Below, in pieces: positions 10,244-19,200 of a stretch of DNA of 64,000 bases (within the stretch, counting starts at the first letter, position 1; each line of letters starts with the position of its first letter). A program made the position numbers and the translations under genes. This stretch comes from Dipteris shenzhenensis (lineage: Eukaryota > Polypodiophyta > Polypodiopsida > Gleicheniales). Location: the NCBI GenBank assembly GCA_047967505.1, contig CM106540.1. One strand, written 5' to 3'. The notes below the pieces were generated by a model. That model worked only from the letters and a program-made list of their open reading frames with translations. It made no database searches and had not been told where the DNA came from.

Positions 10244-13200
10244 CTGCAAAGCAAATCAGATTTTAAATAGAAGCACAAAAGTTAAACCAGGACAAAGACA
10301 TTACAGTACAGAAGAACTTATAAGTACTTAGGGTACTTTTGACACCAGCCATAAATCCATACTATCTAGAATGTATCAGAACACCCATCCCTTTAAAAAA
10401 GCAAAAATTTTTAAGCTTGTAAAAAATCCAACCTTGAGCAATTCTGCCAGAAAGGGAATAGTTCCATAATCATACTTGTAGCCCCCTCCACTTTGAGAAA
10501 GAGTTGTTAAAATTCCCTGCGCAGACAAAAATTTAGCGTCAGGAATATGATACAACATAGGCTACAAGATTATTGCCCTTGTTTACTATCACAAAGACCC
10601 ACAAAAGAAGATGCAAAAGTACAAACTAAGCAAAACAACACATCATGGCACCCTCTAAGTGGGAATCAAGCTTCTGCACACAACCCGTGAACAAACATAT
10701 CCAAAGGGATATAACCCTCTTTATCCATATATGTGGTTCAATTTTAAAGACTTGAATCCTTGCTGACAAGTTTTAAAACATAAAAAGCAAGCACGCATAT
10801 GTCAGACCGTAGGATAATTATACACACATCTTAGGAGGTTGGAATCGAGATGGGGACAATTATGATTTAAACAGGAAGATTGGAAAACAAAAGGAATTGA
10901 AGGGCCATGTGACATTTTGCAAATGAAGGACTACCAGAAGGCAAAAAAGTAAGGACAAGGTGTAAGGCATAGATGAGGACTTAAGACCTTCAGTTATTGA
11001 CAATATAGAAGGACCAACGCAAAGATGTAGGAATAGCAGAGCAGTAAAGCTATGAGAGTAGAAGAGGAATCACGTCAACAATGCAAGAAAACGTGTCAAG
11101 AGACATGCTTTTTAAAAAGGCTACATTCAACCACAGCTGTCAACCCAGAAAACCCAAATGTGTACTGCTACATCTCTTTTCCACTTTAGATCCCATTGAC
11201 ATACCCACCCTCCTGCCTCACAATGATGTTTTCCCATTCTCTGTCTTCATGCATTTGCCCTTTAGAAAGGACCAGAACAGCCTCACAATGAAATTTTCCC
11301 ATTCTCTGTCTTCATGCATTTGCCCTTTAGTAAGGGCCAGAACAGCTGATGCAGTTCCCTCGTTCCCCTCTTATCCAAGACTGCTCACTGTCTGAATGCG
11401 TGGGTAAAAGTAATCCTTTAAATAACTAGAGTATAAGACGGAATAAGCACTAAAACTAATGTAGGCTGATCAAAGTATAATGACTCTCATCAGTGATGAT
11501 TATCAGCTTCCTCTTTACTGGATCATGCGATTTGCATGCCTTGGACTTTCTAAATTTGTATGCAATTTATATGCTTTGGACATTCCAGATGGACTCCGTA
11601 ACAAATTTGATATGAAGCTAGCAAATATGTTTAGAAAGACGATGTTTGGTACAGTAAAGTATGGCACTCCTTCGCGCAGTGTTTGCTTGTCCTACTGCTG
11701 GGGAGCTCTTTCCAATACAACATCTTATCTCTTGCAGACTTCAGTTGCTCATGGTTGAGCTCTTCTGCTCCCTTCTACGCACTCACTTGTGCTATGCTAC
11801 AGACCATAGGTCTGCACCAATTAGTGCCCTAGAATGCTGAGGGAATGCTGCAGAATGAGCTGACTTCTGCTACCCCAAGGGAGCCATTTTATAGGACTAG
11901 ATAACCCTAGATCTGGCTGACAAGATCCACAAACTGGCTGAAAGCAGTCTGTTAGCCAACCTGACCATGCTCCTACCACTGACTGCCTACTGCAGTCAGT
12001 TAGCCGACCTGACCATGCTCCTACCACCGACTGCCTACTGCGGTCTGCGGGACTTGTTGGAATGGTTGCCTCCCCATCTGTGAGCCCCCAAATGAGGAGT
12101 GCATCGGGGGGGTGGACCAGATATGTAATGGCCTGCCACAGACAGCATCTTGGCTGTCTTGTGGGCAGGAGACCCATGGTGGAGAGGGACCCAAGGCGTG
12201 CATGTACGGGCTGGAACAGGCCCCTAACAGAGGCGCACAGGAGGCGGGACAGAGGCTGCATGTGGCGCAGCAAAAGGCACCTGCAGAGCTGGCACATGGC
12301 GAAGCATGGCAGGCCAAAGGAAGCCTGCAGAGGGCAGCACAAGGGCTGCAAGAAGGCGGGGGGCATTGGGCAGGCAAAGGGCCTGCAAGAGGCTCCCACA
12401 GTGCCAAAGGCAGCAGCCCAAACGGGCACCACAAAGGCCCTTATATAGGGCTGAACCAAGTCGGCCAGCAAGCCAACCAGGTTGGCCATCTGGAGCAGCC
12501 CTCTGACGGCAGACAGGAGCAGCAAGAAGGCTAACCTTGGGCCTATCCACAGGAGGTGAAGGTGACCCTGAAGGAGCTGCAGACTGAGCTTGAGTGGCAG
12601 CCCACCTAGGCTGGTTTCCAGACAGCAAGGTGGAGAAGATCTTTGGACGCGGAAAGTCTACTTACGCTCCAGGTGGAGCACGCAGGCTCAAGTCTAGAGA
12701 TAGCAAGCAGATAGGAGGAGTACCTTGTCGTAAGATCAGAGGACCACACCATTGATGGGACTCTGGATCTATCTTGTGTCCATAGCTTTGGACGGTGACA
12801 CATCCCAGCACTCCTGAAACCCCTGATCTGCAAAACAAACACACACAACGTGAGAAACTGAGCAGGCTGCTCACCACCCAACCATGACATCTACGGGATG
12901 TGATCCCGAATCAGGAGATGTCCCCTCCAAGCCACGAGCTGAGCTACTGGCACGAACACCCAATCAGATCCAAACCAGCCTGGTGTCCCATACCACCAAG
13001 TGGCGCTGTGAAGCCTGGGATCTGCCACTGGGCCTTGGGCTACGCTAAGATGCAGGCGCGCGTCCGCGACTCAATCTAGGATCAAACCTAGCACCTGGGA
13101 ACGGAACTTGCTCCCATCGGCTCTCTAAGAACTAAACCCCTGGGTCCCTTTTATAGACTCGGGCCCCAAGCGCCAAAAATAGCGAAGACCTCTAATTGGT

Positions 13201-16200
13201 TCGTACCCTTGCCATTCAACCCGAGAATCAAGCCTGCCTAGCTCTAAGCCTCCCCAGGCTACCTGAGCTAGTCTTGTGTACCCAGTACACGTCAGATACC
13301 AATCCATGCACATGACATACTCCCCCTCCTCTAAGAACTCACTCCTGAGTTTGCTAAAAAACTTGGAAATGTTCTCTGAGGTTTTGTAATGTCTCCCATG
13401 TTGCATCCTCCTCAACACGATCCTTCCACTTGATCTTGTATTCCGTGATAGATCGATTATGAATCTGTCTGTCACGAAATTCAAGAATACACTCAGGTTC
13501 GTGTGGAATAAAAGTCAAATCTGTAACTTCTATTATCTCATGAGGAGAAACAAGTTGATCATCCGCACCCAAGACTTCTTTCAGTCTACTGACATGAAAG
13601 ACTGGATGGACTTTAACATCAGGAGGCAATTCTAGTCGAGATGCAACTGGTCCAATTCTTTTAATGACCTTGAATAAGCCACAGTATCTGGGGGATAATT
13701 TCGGAACCAAACCAGTACTTAAGCTCTTGGATTCCTTAGGAATTCGCAAATATACCATCGTTCCTTCAGAGAACTCTCTAGGTGAACGATGTCTATTAGC
13801 ATAAAATATGTCCCGATCTTGGGCACTTTTAATAGACTCCTTGGCAAACTGCAACATTTCCTGCATGTCTAGCAAGAAGTTCTTAGCAACATCATTTTGA
13901 ATTCCTTTTAATCCAACCATAACTGGTGACTTAGGTTGAAACCCGTACATAAGCATAAAAGGACTGTAACCAGTACTAGAATGCTTTGCACTGTTGTAAG
14001 CAAATTCTATCATAGGTAGATAATCTTCCCATGAAGACTGTCTCTTAGATACATATGCCCGAAGCATGTCTTCAACCAACTGGTTAACCTTCTCCGTACT
14101 GCCATCGGACTGTGCATGATCTGATACTTAGAGTAGTTTCTAACTTCTCAAAAACAAGTGTCCAAAAGTTACTTGTAAACTTTGAGTCCCTGTCACTGAC
14201 TATGTCATGACTATGTCAGATGGCAAACCATACATCTTAAACAAGTGATTTACAAACTCGTGAGCCAACTGGACAGCTGAAATAGTTGTTCTAGTAGGTA
14301 AGAATCTAGCCATTTTTGTCAAACGGTCGACTATGACCCAAATGGAGTCATGACCCTTGCGCGTTCGAGGCAAACCAGTAATAAAATCCATGGAAATACT
14401 TTCCCATTTATTACCTGGAATCTGTAATGGCTGTAATAAGCCTGCGCTTCTAAGGCGTTCTGCCTTAGTAACCTGACAAACCCGGCAACCTACTACATAG
14501 TTCTCAATAAATGCACGCATCTTAGGCCAATAAAAGATATGCTTCACAAGAGACAGAGTCCTATGTATACCTGGATGTCCAGCACTAGGAGCATCATGAC
14601 ACTCCTAGAGAATCTTGGATTTAAGGTCTAGAACATCTGGCACACAAATCTTTTCATTGCGGAACAGCAAGCCGTTCCTAATCATCCACTGACCTCCTGC
14701 CGCCTGTACCGTAGGTGGCACAATCCCTGAGTCTTGGTCAACCATGGAGCTCCCATCCTCGACTCTCTGCCAATAAGAACTGAAATGACTATCAGTTGCG
14801 TATAGCCCTCTCAAGGATTGAAATAGGTCTGAGGATATTTCCGTAAATGACAGAGCATTTACAAACTTAACACAACTTAAGGCATCCGCCACACTATTCA
14901 ACGAACCCTTACGATAACGTATTTCAAAATCAAAATCTTGCATTAATTCTGCCCATCTAGCTTTTCGTCCCCGCGATTCTTATCCATCACACACATACTT
15001 AATTGACTGATGATCAGTCAATACAAGGAACTTTGAACCATACAAGTAGTGTCTCCAAACCTTAAGAGCATATACTACAGCATAAAGTTCCTTTTTTAGT
15101 GTGGGCCAACGATATTGGGTGTCGTCTAGCTTCTTACTCTCGAAAGCTACAGGTCTGCCCTCTTGGAATAGAGCTGCCCCAATCGCATAATCACTCGCAT
15201 CGGCCTCTAAAATATAAGGCCGGGTAGGATCGGGTAATGCAAGAACGGGTGCTTCCTTGATAGAAAACTTCAAGGTTTCAAAAGCCTTGTTCAATGCATC
15301 ATTCCAAGAGATCGGCTGGGTAGACCTGCGTCCACGACCTTTCAATATGTTTATCAGGGGTGCCGTGATATGTGAATAATCACGCACGCACTTCCGTAGA
15401 AATACCGTAAATCCTAGGAAAGAACGAAGTTGTTTCACAGTCTGAGGGATAGGCCATTCTAAAACCTTCTGGATACGATCCAGATCAATGCTAATACCTT
15501 CAGAAGAAATCTTGTGTCCTAAGTAAATGATCTCCTTCATAAAGAAGTCACATTTACTCATCTTGGCATAGAGCTTATGCTGTCTTAGAATAACTAAGGC
15601 AATCCGGAGGTGTCCTATGTGATCCTCAAGCGTTCCACTATATACCAAGATGTCATCTAAGAACACTACAACAAATTTGCCCAGATAATCCCGAAACAAA
15701 TCGTTCATCATCTGCTGAAAAGTAGCAGGAGCATTGGTCAAACCAAAACGTAAGACAAGAAACTCGTAATGACCATACCTAGTTCGGAATGCGGTTCTAT
15801 CTATGTGTTTAGCATAGATACGGATTTGGTGATAACCCGTACGCAAATCAATCTTAGTGAAATACTTCGCTCCGGCCAAACGGTCTATCAAATCATCGGA
15901 ACGAGGTAGAGGATATCGATTCTTAATTGTCACTTTATTTAATCGTTTATAATCTATACACATTCTCCATGTAGAGTCTTTCTTCTTTCTTAAGAGGACA
16001 GGTGCCCCCCAAGGTGATTTACTTGGGCGAATATAGCCCATATTCAGGTAATCCTGTAGCTGGGTGGCTAACTCATCCTCCTCTAGCTGGCTCATCCTAT
16101 AAGGTGGTACACTAATAGGTTGAGCCCCTGGGACTAAGTCTATGTGATGATCTACTGCCCGTTCTGGAGGTAAACCTTCCGGCAGGTGAGTAGGGAATAC

Positions 16201-19200
16201 ATCACGGTGTTCAAACACACTTAAATCATTTTTGTTAATTACAAAGACAACAAATGAAGAAAGCGGAATCAAAACACACTGATAGACATCATAATGAGAA
16301 GTGTTTAATATATTCCGAAGCTGCATCGCAGATACAATAGGTCCCTGAGAAGAGGGAATTTTATCACACTGAATACAAAATTGGGTATCCTTATCTACAA
16401 AAGAAAGTGTATGCTCCGTCCATCCAATCTAAATATTGTGGGTTTTAAACCACTCTATTCCGATTAACAAGTCTACATGCTCCAGGTGCATAACATAACA
16501 CGTAAGAGCCCCTGTGTAAGCTTGAATCCGAATAGGAAGCGCTTCAACCTTGCGATCCCAAAACTGCTTCCCAGCTGGAAGCTGCACCTCATAGGTGTGA
16601 TCGCTAGGTACTGTGGACAGCCCCATCTTCTGCACAAATTTATAATTAACAAAGTTGTGAGAGCTGCCCGGATCAAAGAGAATGTGAACCTGTTGGTCCA
16701 TAACTTCTCCATAAACTCGGAAAAGATCATGGGAACCAAACAACGAAGTATTGAAAGTGCAATTACAATAAAGTGGGCAGGTAATGACATTTACAGAAAT
16801 ACCTGTCATCGAAACTTGGTTCGCTCCCTTGGTTTTGGTACATGGACCCGCTTGGAGCTTCGATCCAAGCACTAACTTTTGATTCTTGCGCTTTGGACAT
16901 TCATTCTTGGTGTGGCCCCGCTCCTCGCAATAGAAGCAACGTCCTTCTTTCTTAAGCTTCAATGTGCGAAGGAAACGGGCTCGACCATTCTTTGCCTGAG
17001 TCAAGTTTTTCTTGGAGGCGTTGTCCGTAGACTTCGTCTCCCCGGTACCAGTCGTAGGCTGAAAGAACTTCCGTTTGTTCTTTCCACTCGTGTCGGAAAC
17101 TGTAGTTGCTTTTGCACCGGCCATGGTATCATCATAAATACGCGCGTAATTCATGGCCTCTTGCAACGTTGTACATTTGTTGTTCTTGATTTGCAACTTG
17201 TACGAATCTGGCAAACCATCCACAAAGAAACCTAACAAGGTCACTGGATCCATCTTTGTGGCCCTGGTCTGCAGATCTCGAAACCTTTGAAGATAAACTT
17301 CAAATGACAAGTTCAGCTTTGACATATCGAGGGCTTTAAGCTTGCCAACGATATCATAATCGTCCTCCTTCTTCAGGAACTCCTTCCTGAAGACCCCTTC
17401 GAAATCTATCCATGTATCCGGCTTAGGTTGGAGTTCCTTCCACCATAGCAACGCCTTTCCTGACATGAATCCGGCTGCAAGCTGTATTTTCTTTTCATCT
17501 GGGTATGGGTGGAACTGGAAGTGTACCTGCCACTTCTGTAACCAAGTGTCAACAACCTCCTTAGTTCGAGACTTTTGATCTCCCGAAAAAGGGTCTGGAG
17601 TTATGTTCGGGCCTAGCACTGAAGCCATGGCATCCACATGCGTGAGTGCCTGCACAGTGCTAGCCAGAAGGGTGAGAGTCGCCTGAATCCCTTGGAGTTG
17701 TTGTGTCAACCCCGTTTGATTCGCATTAACCTGCTCGAATTTTCCATCCAGAGCAATGGTGAATTCACTGAAGGCCTTCTTCGTAATCGAATCGTCATAA
17801 AGACCTTGGTCTTCCTCTCCCACAAGAGTGTAATCCAAATCCTGATCTCCCATGGTGAACTCGGGATTTGCAGGATCAGACATATTTGAAATCTGATTTG
17901 AACGAATATAAACTGAGCGAAATAACTGAGGGAATCGAAGCTGAAAGGAGAGTGGAGCAGAGAAAAACCGTCCCAAGAGATGATGACGAAAGAAGATGCT
18001 GGAAACTGGCGAACCGCGGGCGCAATAAACCCGGAGTCTTCCTCTTGCTGAATTCGCTGCAGGCTGCAGTGTACGAAAATCTGCAGTAATCCGTACTGTA
18101 CGGAATCCTCCTTCTAGCCATACAGTTGACGCAAACAGTACGGTTGCTGACGTGGACTGTACGGTTGCTGACGCGATCTGTACGGATGCTGACACAATCC
18201 GTACGGTTGCTGACGCAGGTGTATGGCAGCTGGCGCGGGTTGTACGACAGCCTGACGCAGGTGTACGGAATCCTGATGGCGCAATCAACGATGATGGGCA
18301 AGGTGGGCTTCTCGCACAAAGCTATGGCTGAGCTTGAGACCTTGCCAAGCTATATAGGGAATAGGGCGGCTAATCTAGGAAGCCCTGCTTCCCAGAAAAG
18401 CTCACCCTCCCAACTTTGGAGGGTGGTGCTTTTTCGAAAAAAGCATCACCTCCCACAGAGTAGCCGCACCCTGTTCCAGCCCCTTGCGCATCACTCTGCC
18501 CTGGCCGAAACTCCTTCCAGCCATGGCGCACCACACAACCTCATGCCTCTGCGTTCTCTACCCCCACGCAGCCCTGACCAGCCACAATCTGCACGCCTGC
18601 CACTCAGCTCCTCTATCGCCTCTCCTACCTGCACCTTCGCTCTCTCCCAGCGACGCTCATCCCTCTCTCACCTAAGCCCTTCAGCAAATTCGAAACACAC
18701 TCTCTCTTTCTCCTACCTTTTCCCTACATCCTGACCACCCAGATAACCCATGAACCAACCAGAATTTGCAGCAGCAAATTTCGAATTTTAGGGCATACCT
18801 GGAGGAAGAAATCGTCCAAAGTATTCACATCAGAAATTCCTACCTCAGGAGCTGGCTCTGATACCAACTGACACATCCCAGCACTCCTGAAACCCTTGAT
18901 CTGCAAAACAAACACACACAACGTGAGAAACTGAGCAGGCTGCTCACCACCTAACCATGACATCTACGGGATGTGATCCCGAATCAGGAGATGTCCCCTC
19001 CGAGCCACGAGCTGAGCTACTGGCACGAACACCCAATCATCAAACCAGCCTGGTGTCCCATACCACCAGGTGGCGCTGTGAAGCCTGGGATCTGCCACTG
19101 GGCCTTGGGCTACGCTAAGATGCAGACGCGCGTCCGCGACTCAATCCAGGATCAGACCTAGCACCTGGGAACGGAACTTGCTCCCATCAGTTCTCTGAGA

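Noticed and set aside
11821-12628. Several long overlapping open frames on both strands (up to 234 codons)
   Set aside because: All frames are open because the stretch is GC-rich. None has a domain, and the region is intronic repeat debris.
18126-18734. 202-codon plus-strand frame across the E2 leader
   Set aside because: Antisense to E2. Its repeats are the translated 21-bp array and the rest is Ser/Pro-rich without a domain.
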